DNA of 42,150 nucleotides, taken from the NCBI GenBank assembly GCA_938084845.1, contig CALKEB010000008.1, positions 1 to 42,150 on the forward strand, written 5' to 3'. Made by a program: the position numbers and the translations under genes. The stretch comes from an uncultured Polaribacter sp. Lineage in GTDB: Bacteria > Bacteroidota > Bacteroidia > Flavobacteriales > Flavobacteriaceae. The notes beneath the pieces were generated by a model. It was not told the origin of the DNA. It worked only from the letters and a program-made list of their open reading frames with translations, and searched no databases. Below are positions 16,825-24,501 of this stretch, in pieces. Position 1 is the first letter of the stretch. Each line of letters opens with the position of its first letter.

Positions 16825-18696
16825 TTAAAATTCTAACTTTTTTATGTACTCGTTTTTCAACTTCCAGAGCAACAACTCATTTTTATATTGCTCAACTTGA
16901 TTTCTAACATTTTTAACCAAGGGATTATCTTTTTTGGCATTAGAAAAGAAACCTAAATTATTTTCAAGTTGTTGAATTTCCTTGCTTATTTCATCCATTT
17001 TTTTTCTGACAAATTGCTGCTCTCCAAATAACTTATCAGTATCATTATCTGCTTTATAAGAATCAATTACGTTCGTAAATTTAAGCATTTGAATGGCTGT
17101 CTTTTCCAAAGATAGATTTTCTAGCATTTTATCTACTTCTTTATTGAACTGACTTTTTAGCGCTTTAGCACTTTTTGGCAATCCTCCTAGACTTCTCCAA
17201 GTATCTATAATTTCTAAAACTGCTTCTTTAGAATCTTTTTTAAGCGACTTTAATGTTTCTAGATATTCTTTTTTAGCAATAATAATCTTCTGTTGTTCTT
17301 TAGAAATTGATTGTTTTTCTAGAGTTAACCTATCAAAGTAATGGTTGCAAGCACTTTTAAATTTTTTCCAAATATCATCAGAAAACTTTCGAGGAACATG
17401 ACCTATATTTTTCCAATCAGCTTGAATTTTTTTATAGGTGTTTGTCGCAGATTTCCAATCTGTACTTTCTTTAAGAGATTCTGCTATTTCTATTAAAGCT
17501 AATTTCTTTTGTAAGTTTTCTTGTTGTTCGTTTTTTTCTTTTTTGTAAAAAGTATTTTTTGAAGCATTAAACTTTTTTGTCGCCTTTTTAAATTTTTGCC
17601 AAACCTCTTCACTTTTATTATGAGGCAATTTACCCGCGTTAAAATAAGCTTGCCTTAATTTCTCTACTTCCTTGATACTTTTTTGCCAATCTTTATGCGT
17701 AGTATTGCCAGAAGTATCATAGGCTTCTAATTGGGCAATTATTTCTAACTTTTTATCTATAATCTCTTGAAATTTAGAACGTATTTCCTTAAAATATTCA
17801 TGCCTCTTATCGTGTATCTTTTTTGTTGCATCACTAAATTTCTGCCAAACTTCTTCTCTCATCTCCTTAGATACAGGACCAATATCTTCTTTCCAACTTT
17901 TATGTAATTCTTGTAACTCTTTAGCAGCATAATTCACATCAGGCTCATGTATTAAAGCTTCTGCTTTTTGGATAATTTTTAATTTTTCTTCTAAATTGTA
18001 TTTAAAATCCAAATCACGTAAATCATTACTTAAATTTAAAAGATCATAAAAACGTTCTACATGGTGGTGGTATATTTTCCAAGTATCATTATAATAGGAT
18101 TTTGGCACCGGACCAATAGCTCTCCATTCTTCTTGAATTTCCTTAAAATCATTGTACATCGTTTTAGCATCAGCCTCTTCAATTAATACTTTTAAACGAT
18201 TTATTATTTCGTTTCTTTTATCTAAATTTTTATTTAGATTAGCATCTATTTCTTGATAGTATGCATCTCTTTTTTTCTTATATTCAGAGAGTAAAGTAGT
18301 GTATGTTGTTTTAAAAGGGCTAGAAAAGTTAAAATCAATAGAATTGCCTCCAGCCTCTAAAAATTCAGCTTTTTTTTCTGCTAATAAAGCGCCAAACTTT
18401 TTGTTAAACTCACTTTTAATAGCATCTACTCCTGATTTTATCGTTTGTATCGGGTGTTGGAACAATAACTCCTTTAAACTATCTATTAATTCTTCTAAAT
18501 TTTTAGTTGAATAGTCTACTTCTTCTGGAGCTTTATCATCAGTAGTTTTCTTTCCAGCAATGTCATTTAAAGTTGCATCTAGCGCTTTTGTATCGCTATC
18601 TGTTGCTTTACTTACAGTACTTTCAACTTCTTTAGCTAAGTCTTCTCCACTATTAACACCCTCACTTTGAGGTATTTCTTCTTGATTATCTAACAT
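16825..18696 (-). CDS. DUF349 repeat protein
   Basis: 623 residues, highly charged and almost entirely helical. After an acidic N-terminus (1-70) there are five clear copies of the DUF349 helical repeat, recognisable by W-x-x-I/L-G-x-[VL]-P: EEWRAIGPVP, KSWKEDIGPVS, RQAYFNAGKLP, ADWKNIGHVP and DTWRSLGGLP. Most copies are followed by a second helix such as EEVWQKFKKATKKF. No signal peptide or membrane segment is visible, so it should be cytoplasmic. The molecular role of DUF349 in Bacteroidota is not established. It lies 111 bp downstream of aroE, with its own possible promoter and a hairpin. Confidence 0.9.
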   Translation of the reverse strand: MLDNQEEIPQSEGVNSGEDLAKEVESTVSKATDSDTKALDATLNDIAGKKTTDDKAPEEVDYSTKNLEELIDSLKELLFQHPIQTIKSGVDAIKSEFNKKFGALLAEKKAEFLEAGGNSIDFNFSSPFKTTYTTLLSEYKKKRDAYYQEIDANLNKNLDKRNEIINRLKVLIEEADAKTMYNDFKEIQEEWRAIGPVPKSYYNDTWKIYHHHVERFYDLLNLSNDLRDLDFKYNLEEKLKIIQKAEALIHEPDVNYAAKELQELHKSWKEDIGPVSKEMREEVWQKFSDATKKIHDKRHEYFKEIRSKFQEIIDKKLEIIAQLEAYDTSGNTTHKDWQKSIKEVEKLRQAYFNAGKLPHNKSEEVWQKFKKATKKFNASKNTFYKKEKNEQQENLQKKLALIEIAESLKESTDWKSATNTYKKIQADWKNIGHVPRKFSDDIWKKFKSACNHYFDRLTLEKQSISKEQQKIIIAKKEYLETLKSLKKDSKEAVLEIIDTWRSLGGLPKSAKALKSQFNKEVDKMLENLSLEKTAIQMLKFTNVIDSYKADNDTDKLFGEQQFVRKKMDEISKEIQQLENNLGFFSNAKKDNPLVKNVRNQVEQYKNELLLWKLKNEYIKKLEF

Positions 18697-18706
18697 ATCT
18701 ACAATG

Positions 18707-18753
18707 TTTAAGGTCTAACATATAACCGTATGGTTATATAGTCCTTAAAAATA
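18707..18753 (-). promoter_or_regulatory. Dyad and promoter-like site upstream of the DUF349 gene
   Basis: An 8-bp perfect dyad ATATAACC-GTAT-GGTTATAT (18720-18739) is enclosed by a second 7-bp arm pair, TTTAAGG (18707-18713) and CCTTAAA (18743-18749). On the minus strand TATTTTTA (18753-18746), preceded 20 bp upstream by CTTG, resembles a Bacteroidota promoter. The inner dyad would sit at or just after the start of transcription, fitting an operator or a 5'-UTR hairpin. Confidence 0.45.
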
Positions 18754-18807
18754 AGAACATCTTACAGAAATCGCAAGTTTTATTTATAGCTAATTCTTAT
18801 TCTGGTA

Positions 18808-19563
18808 TTAGGAATTCCAAATTCTCCAAGACTCTTCTGCTTGCAATTCTAACATTTCATAACCATTTTTAATCGTTGCGCCTCTTTGTTTGCCTTCCTT
18901 AAGAAACTTGGTCATTTCTGGATTGTAAATCAAATCAAAAAGCAGATGTTTTTTTGTTATAAACTGATAAGGGATAGTAGGACTCTCATGAATATTTGGT
19001 GAAGTTCCTAGTGGAGTTGAATTTATAATAACCGTATACATTGCAATAGTCTGCGCTGTAATATCAGCGTAAGAAATTTCTGATTGATCTTTCGGATTTC
19101 TAGACACAAATTTATAATCAATATTTTGAAGTTCTAAAGCAAAGGCTATTGCTTTTGATGCTCCTCCAGTACCTAAGATTAATGCTTTTTTATGGTGTTT
19201 TTTTAATAAGGGTTTTAATGAGTTTTCAAAACCAACCACATCAGAATTATACCCTTTTAAAAACCCCTCTTTTGTTATTTTTATGGTGTTTACTGCTCCA
19301 ATTTTTTCTGCTTTTTCATCAATAGAATCTAAAAAAGGCATCACTTGTTCTTTATAGGGTATTGTTACATTAATCCCTTTAATCCCTGATTGTTGTGCTA
19401 CTATTTTTGGGAAATCTGTAATCTCTGGGATATCAAAATTTACATACTCGTGATCTTGTAAATTCATTTTTTTAAATTTATCCGTAAAATATCCCCTAGA
19501 AAAAGAGTACGCTATTTGTTTTCCTAAAAGGCCAAAAGTTTTATTTCCTTCTTTTTTTTCCAT
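18808..19563 (-). CDS. aroE: Shikimate dehydrogenase
   Basis: NADP-dependent reduction of 3-dehydroshikimate to shikimate in aromatic amino acid synthesis. 251 residues, slightly short (E. coli 272). Substrate site: Ser20 and Ser22 in AYSFS (the family S-x-S), Lys71 in NVTIPYKEQV, Asn92 in AVNTI and Asp108 in YNSDVVGF. The dinucleotide loop is GTGGASKAIA (131-140), and an SRNP stretch after beta-2 fits NADP preference. Its first 23 nt overlap the 3' end of the DUF368 gene, so the three genes form an operon. Confidence 0.95.
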   Translation of the reverse strand: MEKKEGNKTFGLLGKQIAYSFSRGYFTDKFKKMNLQDHEYVNFDIPEITDFPKIVAQQSGIKGINVTIPYKEQVMPFLDSIDEKAEKIGAVNTIKITKEGFLKGYNSDVVGFENSLKPLLKKHHKKALILGTGGASKAIAFALELQNIDYKFVSRNPKDQSEISYADITAQTIAMYTVIINSTPLGTSPNIHESPTIPYQFITKKHLLFDLIYNPEMTKFLKEGKQRGATIKNGYEMLELQAEESWRIWNS

Positions 19564-20551
19564 AATAATCTATGATAAGAACAACACCTAAACCTAAGGC
19601 GATGTAAAATATTGCTAAAAATGTTTCTGTTTCGAATAGATCTGGCAGAAATCTATTATAATTCTCTACAATTTTATTGCCCTTTTTATCCAAAAGAAAT
19701 ACCATGTTTTCTTTTAAATAAATTGTTTCTTTCCATGGCCAAACAATCCCTAAAGAACCCGTTATAAAACCTATAATTAAAGCATTTACGATTTTATTAT
19801 ACTTACTAAGCACATATCCTAAAAGATGAGAAATAGATACTAAACCAAAGACAGATCCTGCAGTAAAAACTCCTAGTATTTTTAAATATTTAATTTTAAT
19901 AGCATCTGACAACACTTCAAAATTACCAATAAATATATTAGTTATCACAGTAAATAAAACGTTTACAGAATCTACTAAAAGTAAGACATAGTTCCCTAAA
20001 AGAATTAGTATAAATGACCCTGACAAACCCGGTAAAGTCATTCCTGAAACTCCAATAATTCCACATAAAAACACGAACCATAAATTATCATTTTCTTTGG
20101 CAGGCTTTAAAAAACTTATGGCTAAGCCTAATGTAATTCCTATAATTAGAGCTATAAAACAAGTTCTATTCCATTTGCCAAAATCTTTACCTAGGTAGTA
20201 AATAGAACCTACAATCATTCCAAAAAACCAACTCCAAACAAACAATTCATAATGCTTTAGCAAGTAATCTAAGAGTAGTGAAACACTGAAATAACTAAAA
20301 ATACTTCCACCCATTACCAATAAGATAAATTGGGCATTCGTATATTGTATAAAACGTTTAATATTTCCCCTAAATAGTAGTTTAAAAGCTTTTAAATTTA
20401 TTTTTTGAAAAGAGTAAATAAGATCTTCATAAAAACCAAGTACATAAGAAACAGTTCCTCCAGACACCCCAGGTACTTTATTGGCAGCACCCATTGCTAA
20501 TCCTTTAAAGAATAGCTTAGCTTTCTGCAGAAAAGTTCTTTGTTCTTGCAT
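19541..20551 (-). CDS. DUF368 membrane protein, copy 2
   Basis: 336 residues, about 10 membrane helices. Two internal signature loops occur, GAANKVPGVSGGT near residue 21 and LPGLSGSFILILLGNY near the middle, as expected for the two half-repeats of DUF368. Members of this family (PopT) have been identified as undecaprenyl-phosphate transporters that return the carrier lipid to the cytoplasmic face. This copy follows its paralogue with no gap (stop codon directly adjacent to ATG) and overlaps aroE. It has diverged clearly from copy 1, so the duplication is not recent. The C-terminal region contains a longer soluble loop (about 270-305). Confidence 0.88.
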   Translation of the reverse strand: MQEQRTFLQKAKLFFKGLAMGAANKVPGVSGGTVSYVLGFYEDLIYSFQKINLKAFKLLFRGNIKRFIQYTNAQFILLVMGGSIFSYFSVSLLLDYLLKHYELFVWSWFFGMIVGSIYYLGKDFGKWNRTCFIALIIGITLGLAISFLKPAKENDNLWFVFLCGIIGVSGMTLPGLSGSFILILLGNYVLLLVDSVNVLFTVITNIFIGNFEVLSDAIKIKYLKILGVFTAGSVFGLVSISHLLGYVLSKYNKIVNALIIGFITGSLGIVWPWKETIYLKENMVFLLDKKGNKIVENYNRFLPDLFETETFLAIFYIALGLGVVLIIDYYGKKRRK

Positions 20552-21475
20552 TTAGTTTTTTTGTGTGGCTAATTTTTCCATTCCTAAAATTAAAGCAAAG
20601 CCAATAAAAGCCAATAAAATTGCGAATAACAATTGCGCATCACCATCAAAATTAGAGGGTAAAACACTTTGTTGATTAAATGGTACTTGCGTTCCATGAG
20701 AATTTGTGCGCCAAGTAATTGTTTGTTTCCAAGGCCAAATTTTATTTAAAGAACCAATAATAAATCCTGATAAAACAGCTAGCGTATAATCTTTGTAATG
20801 ATTAAATAACCATTTTAAAATTTTAGAGAATGACAACAAACCTATAACAGCTCCTAAACCCACTACTGCAATTGTTTTTAAATCTTTATCACTTACAGCA
20901 GATAAAATTGGTCTATAAGCACCTAGTAGTACCAAAATAAAAGCACCTGAAATACCTGGTAAAATCATTGCACAAATGGCTAAAGCACCAGCAATAAACA
21001 TAAATAAAAGTGATGAATTTTCATTAACTAAAGGTTTTAATGTGGTAATGTAATAAGCTACAAAAGCCCCAATAATTAAAACTAAAACCGATATAAAGTT
21101 CCATTTTTTAATTTGTTTCGCGATGTAAATTATACTTGCCAATACTAAACCAAAGAAAAACGACCAAAGTAAAATAGGTTCATTTTCTAAAAGATATTTA
21201 ATCACTTTTGCCAGCGATACCACACTTATAAATATCCCCATAAATAAGGCCAATAAAAAGTTACCATTCAACTTTTTCCAAGCTACTTTAAAACCTTCAT
21301 TTCTTAACGTCTTAAAAAGCTCTAAATTAATTGTACTAATTGAGCCTAAAAGTTCTTCATAAATCCCAGAAATAAATGCAATTGTTCCTCCTGAAACACC
21401 AGGAACAACGTCTGCTGCACCCATTGCCATTCCTTTGAGACTTATAATAATGTAGTCTTTGATTTTTCTGCTCAT
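20552..21475 (-). CDS. DUF368 membrane protein, copy 1
   Basis: 307 residues, about 9-10 membrane helices. Signature loops are GAADVVPGVSGGT (near residue 19) and ILPGISGAFILVLLGAY. By family (DUF368/PopT) it is a probable undecaprenyl-phosphate flippase serving peptidoglycan and surface polysaccharide synthesis. It is first in the operon DUF368-DUF368-aroE; DUF349 may follow from its own promoter. The start MSRKIKDYI places a short basic segment before the first helix. Confidence 0.9.
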   Translation of the reverse strand: MSRKIKDYIIISLKGMAMGAADVVPGVSGGTIAFISGIYEELLGSISTINLELFKTLRNEGFKVAWKKLNGNFLLALFMGIFISVVSLAKVIKYLLENEPILLWSFFFGLVLASIIYIAKQIKKWNFISVLVLIIGAFVAYYITTLKPLVNENSSLLFMFIAGALAICAMILPGISGAFILVLLGAYRPILSAVSDKDLKTIAVVGLGAVIGLLSFSKILKWLFNHYKDYTLAVLSGFIIGSLNKIWPWKQTITWRTNSHGTQVPFNQQSVLPSNFDGDAQLLFAILLAFIGFALILGMEKLATQKN

Positions 21476-21649
21476 TTTATAAAAATTTCTTTATAGAACG
21501 AATATAAAATTTTTTTAGAATATAAAGTATTTCATATTCAAGTATCTAAAAAAAGTTCTTATTTTAGTTGAAGAATCTATCGAAGAAGGGAAATCAATCT
21601 ATAAAAGACAATAGAGCATTTTCGAATTAAAATATGCCTAAGATCAACA

Positions 21650-21679
21650 TTTTATTTTTTCTTAATCTTTTTATCTTTG
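21650..21679 (+). promoter_or_regulatory. Promoter of the two-lipoprotein operon
   Basis: TATCTTTG (21672-21679) fits TAnnTTTG exactly, with TTTT (21650-21653) 18 bp upstream in the -33 position. The start codon at 21700 follows after 20 bp. Confidence 0.6.
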
Positions 21680-21699
21680 AGAATACTTAAAAAAAAATC

Positions 21700-22485
21700 A
21701 TGAAAATTAAATCAATATTCTTAGCACTAACTGTTCTAACATTATTTTCTTGTAAATATGAAAGAAAAAAAACTACGGATAAAAAAATGCCTATTGCAGA
21801 AAATGTAAAAGGACAAACTGAATTAGAAATTACACCAATAAGTCATGCAACTACAGTTTTGGAATTCGATAAAACTGTTATTTATTTAGATCCAATAGGT
21901 GGTGCAGAAGTTTTTGCTTCTTTTGAAGACCCACATTATATTTTGATCACTGATATTCATGGTGATCATATGAATTTAAAAACCTTGAATGCCTTAGCTT
22001 TAGAAAATACTATAATTATTGCTCCTGAAGCAGTAGCTAAAAAAATTAGTACTGTAAAAGCGAAAAAGATTGTGGTAATGAATAATGGCGAAAAAAAACC
22101 TTTCTCTAATTTTGATATTGAAGCGATACCAATGTACAATTTAAGAGAAGAAGCCCTAAAGTTTCATCGTAAAGGAAGAGGAAATGGCTATGTGTTAACC
22201 GTTGATGAAAAAAGAATTTATTTTTCTGGAGATACAGAAGATATTCCAGAAATGAGAAATTTAAAAAACATCGACAAAGCATTTGTATGCATGAATTTAC
22301 CCTATACAATGCCAGTTGAGAATGCAGCTAGTGGAGTATTGGCATTTAAACCAAACCAAGTATATCCTTATCATTACAGAGGTACAGAAGGTTTAAGTGA
22401 TATAAGCAAATTTAAAGAATTGGTAAACAATGAAAATAAAGAAATTGAAGTGGTACAGTTAGATTGGTACCCCAATAGAAAATAA
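21700..22485 (+). CDS. Lipoprotein with metallo-beta-lactamase fold (UlaG-like)
   Basis: 261 residues. A lipoprotein signal (LTLFSC, lipid-bearing Cys18) is followed by a short basic linker. The MBL fold begins near residue 45: ISHATTVLEF, VIYLDPIGG, then the metal motif ITDIHGDHMN (H-x-D-H), a later FSGDTEDIPE and a terminal YPYHYRG. The pattern is nearest the UlaG/L-ascorbate-6-phosphate lactonase-like branch, but the substrate is unknown, and the membrane-anchored location makes a sugar-phosphate lactone unlikely. It sits 24 bp upstream of a second lipoprotein gene with which it is probably co-transcribed. Confidence 0.85.
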   Translation: MKIKSIFLALTVLTLFSCKYERKKTTDKKMPIAENVKGQTELEITPISHATTVLEFDKTVIYLDPIGGAEVFASFEDPHYILITDIHGDHMNLKTLNALALENTIIIAPEAVAKKISTVKAKKIVVMNNGEKKPFSNFDIEAIPMYNLREEALKFHRKGRGNGYVLTVDEKRIYFSGDTEDIPEMRNLKNIDKAFVCMNLPYTMPVENAASGVLAFKPNQVYPYHYRGTEGLSDISKFKELVNNENKEIEVVQLDWYPNRK

Positions 22486-22509
22486 TAACTATCTAAACTA
22501 TATAAAATT

Positions 22510-23295
22510 ATGAAAAAATTAAGTCTATTAATTTTACTTTTTGCACTTACAATATCTTGTAAAAAAGTTCAAGAAAAAAAAGAATTAAATGAGAATACTA
22601 AAAAAGTTACTGAAATAACTATTGAAAAATTAACGAACTCTCCTTCTTATAAAGAAGCATTGTTACAATTAAAAGAACCTAATAACACTAAAAACATAAA
22701 AAATGGAGCTGTAGATTTTAAGTTTGAAGTAAACAATTATAAGTTAGGTGCCCAAACCGATAGTCCTAATGCAAATATTTTAGCAAATTCAGGAAAGGGT
22801 CAGCATATTCATTTTATTCTAAATAATGAACCTTACTCTGCACATTATACATCTAATTTTACAAAAGAATTACCAAGTGGTGTTCATCATTTAGTTGCTT
22901 TCTTAAGTCGTTCTTACCATGAATCTGTTAAAAACGAAAAATCTGTAGTTTTCAAGAAATTTGAAGTTGGTGAAAATCCAAAAGACACTATTGGTATAAA
23001 TGAAAGTGCTCCAACATTAATTTATAGCAGACCAAAAGGAACTTATAAAGGGAAAGACGCAGACGCTTTATTACTAGATTTTTTTGTTTTAAACACTACA
23101 CTTTCTGTAAATGGAAATAAAGTAAAAGCAACAATTAATGGAAAAGAATTTATGATTACTGAATGGAAGCCTCAGATTATTAAAGGATTACCAAAAGGAG
23201 AAATTACTATAGAATTAGAACTTATAGATGCAAATGGCAATTTTATTGATGGCCCTTTTAACAAAGTAAAAAGAACAGTAACTTTAGAAGACTAA
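22510..23295 (+). CDS. Lipoprotein of unknown function
   Basis: 261 residues with lipobox LTISC (Cys17) and a Lys/Glu-rich linker. The mature part is probably all beta. It includes GQHIHFILNNEPYSAHY (about 97-113) and LPSGVHHLVAFLSRSYHES, a histidine-rich pattern reminiscent of small periplasmic domains of the DUF4399 kind, though I cannot assign it. Several His (GQHIH, SAHY, VHH) could bind metal. It is the second gene after the MBL lipoprotein, so the two may act on the same envelope substrate. Confidence 0.75.
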   Translation: MKKLSLLILLFALTISCKKVQEKKELNENTKKVTEITIEKLTNSPSYKEALLQLKEPNNTKNIKNGAVDFKFEVNNYKLGAQTDSPNANILANSGKGQHIHFILNNEPYSAHYTSNFTKELPSGVHHLVAFLSRSYHESVKNEKSVVFKKFEVGENPKDTIGINESAPTLIYSRPKGTYKGKDADALLLDFFVLNTTLSVNGNKVKATINGKEFMITEWKPQIIKGLPKGEITIELELIDANGNFIDGPFNKVKRTVTLED

Positions 23296-23329
23296 ACACC
23301 TTATAAAAAAGTAATAAGAAACGTCTAAT

Positions 23330-23449
23330 TTCAGTATAAATATTTTCAGACATGCAAGTATTGTTGTTGAAGATCTAGATAATTTTAAATAACAACCTTC
23401 AATAACTGCTATTGTTAGAAATGGTTGTATAGAAATTATGGAAAAATAA
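23330..23449 (+). pseudogene. Possible remnant of a VOC (glyoxalase-fold) gene
   Basis: In one frame this stretch reads NIFRHASIVVEDLDNFK, stop, then ITAIVRNGCIEIMEK, stop. The first part resembles the first strand of VOC proteins (H-x-x-[IV]-x-V-x-D-L-D) and the second resembles their last strand (G-x-x-I-E-I-M-E). A gene that lost its middle would look like this. The stretches are short, so chance similarity is possible. Otherwise the 226-bp gap 23296-23521 holds only a terminator. Confidence 0.25.
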
Positions 23450-23468
23450 TTGAATCCAATTAAATTAT

Positions 23469-23499
23469 AAAATAGCCACTATTTCTAGTGGCTATTTTT
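23469..23499. terminator. Bidirectional Rho-independent terminator
   Basis: A perfect 13-bp stem (23469-23481 with 23486-23498, core ATAGCCACTA) with a 4-nt loop has A's on the left and T's on the right. It lies between the lipoprotein gene (plus) and the Gfo/Idh/MocA gene (minus). Confidence 0.88.
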
Positions 23500-23521
23500 G
23501 TTTGTTGAAAAATAAAATAAA

Positions 23522-24496
23522 TTAATACTTCAAATCTATTTTGGCTCTTACATCATCCAAAATTTTTATTAGTTTTCTAGAAAAATTAAAAGACATTACA
23601 GTACTTTCTTTTTTGTCCTCTCTTAATAGTTGACTAAAATGATCTGCTTCAAAATTATAACCAATACTCTTATAATTAAAATCTAAAGTTTCTGAATTGT
23701 TATCTTGAATTACGGTTACAGTAGAAGGTTCATGAAATCTGGTATTAATAATCACTTTCGCTTTTTCAAAAGTAAAAATAGCTTCAGTTGACGTTTCTTC
23801 TAACAAGGTACTTTTTAAATACGCTTTGGATTTATCGTAATTAAAAACCATATCACAAGATGCATCTGCTCCATTTTCAAAAAACTGAGCTTTCGCATTT
23901 ATTTTATTGGGAATACCTAATGTACTTAAGGCAACAAATATTGGGTATATACCAATATCTAATAAAGAACCACCACCTACTTCTTTTTTAAAAAGTCTAC
24001 TCTCTGTGTCATAAGTGGTAAAAAATCCAAAATCAGCTTTTAAATCAATTAAATGTCCATACTTTTTTGTTTCATAGATATCCAATACAAATCTATATTG
24101 AGGTAAAAAGTAGGTCCAAAGAGCTTCCATCAATAAAACATTATTTTTTTTTGCAGTAGCTATCATTTCATTTACCTCTACTAAATTCATGGCAAACGGT
24201 TTTTCGCATAAAACTGCCTTTTTATGCTCTAAACACAAAATAGAATGTTCTTTATGAAAACTATGCGGAGTAGCTATGTAAACTGCATCAACATTTGGGT
24301 CTTGAGCTAATTTATGGTAAGAATCATAAGCCTGATCTACATTAAACTTTTTTGCAAATGTAGTTGCCCTTTCTTTACTTCTAGAGGCTACAGCGACAAG
24401 ATTTACATTGCCTAAATTGACTAAATCTGTTGCAAATTTGTCAGCAATTTTACCTAAACCAATAATTCCCCAATTAATAATTCCATTCTTATTCAT
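23522..24496 (-). CDS. Gfo/Idh/MocA-family oxidoreductase
   Basis: NAD(P)-dependent sugar or polyol oxidoreductase, 324 residues. The Rossmann loop is GIIGLGKIADKFATDL (10-25). The family motif CEKPFAMN has Lys99 as the expected catalytic lysine. GGGSLLDIGIYPI (about 175-187) gives the usual Asp-x-x-x-x-[HYP] region, where Tyr replaces the common His. The substrate is unknown. It is the last gene of the operon PIG-L - micro-protein - SSS - oxidoreductase (5 bp after the SSS stop), which suggests it oxidises what the symporter brings in. Confidence 0.92.
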   Translation of the reverse strand: MNKNGIINWGIIGLGKIADKFATDLVNLGNVNLVAVASRSKERATTFAKKFNVDQAYDSYHKLAQDPNVDAVYIATPHSFHKEHSILCLEHKKAVLCEKPFAMNLVEVNEMIATAKKNNVLLMEALWTYFLPQYRFVLDIYETKKYGHLIDLKADFGFFTTYDTESRLFKKEVGGGSLLDIGIYPIFVALSTLGIPNKINAKAQFFENGADASCDMVFNYDKSKAYLKSTLLEETSTEAIFTFEKAKVIINTRFHEPSTVTVIQDNNSETLDFNYKSIGYNFEADHFSQLLREDKKESTVMSFNFSRKLIKILDDVRAKIDLKY

Positions 24497-24501
24497 TATC
24501 T

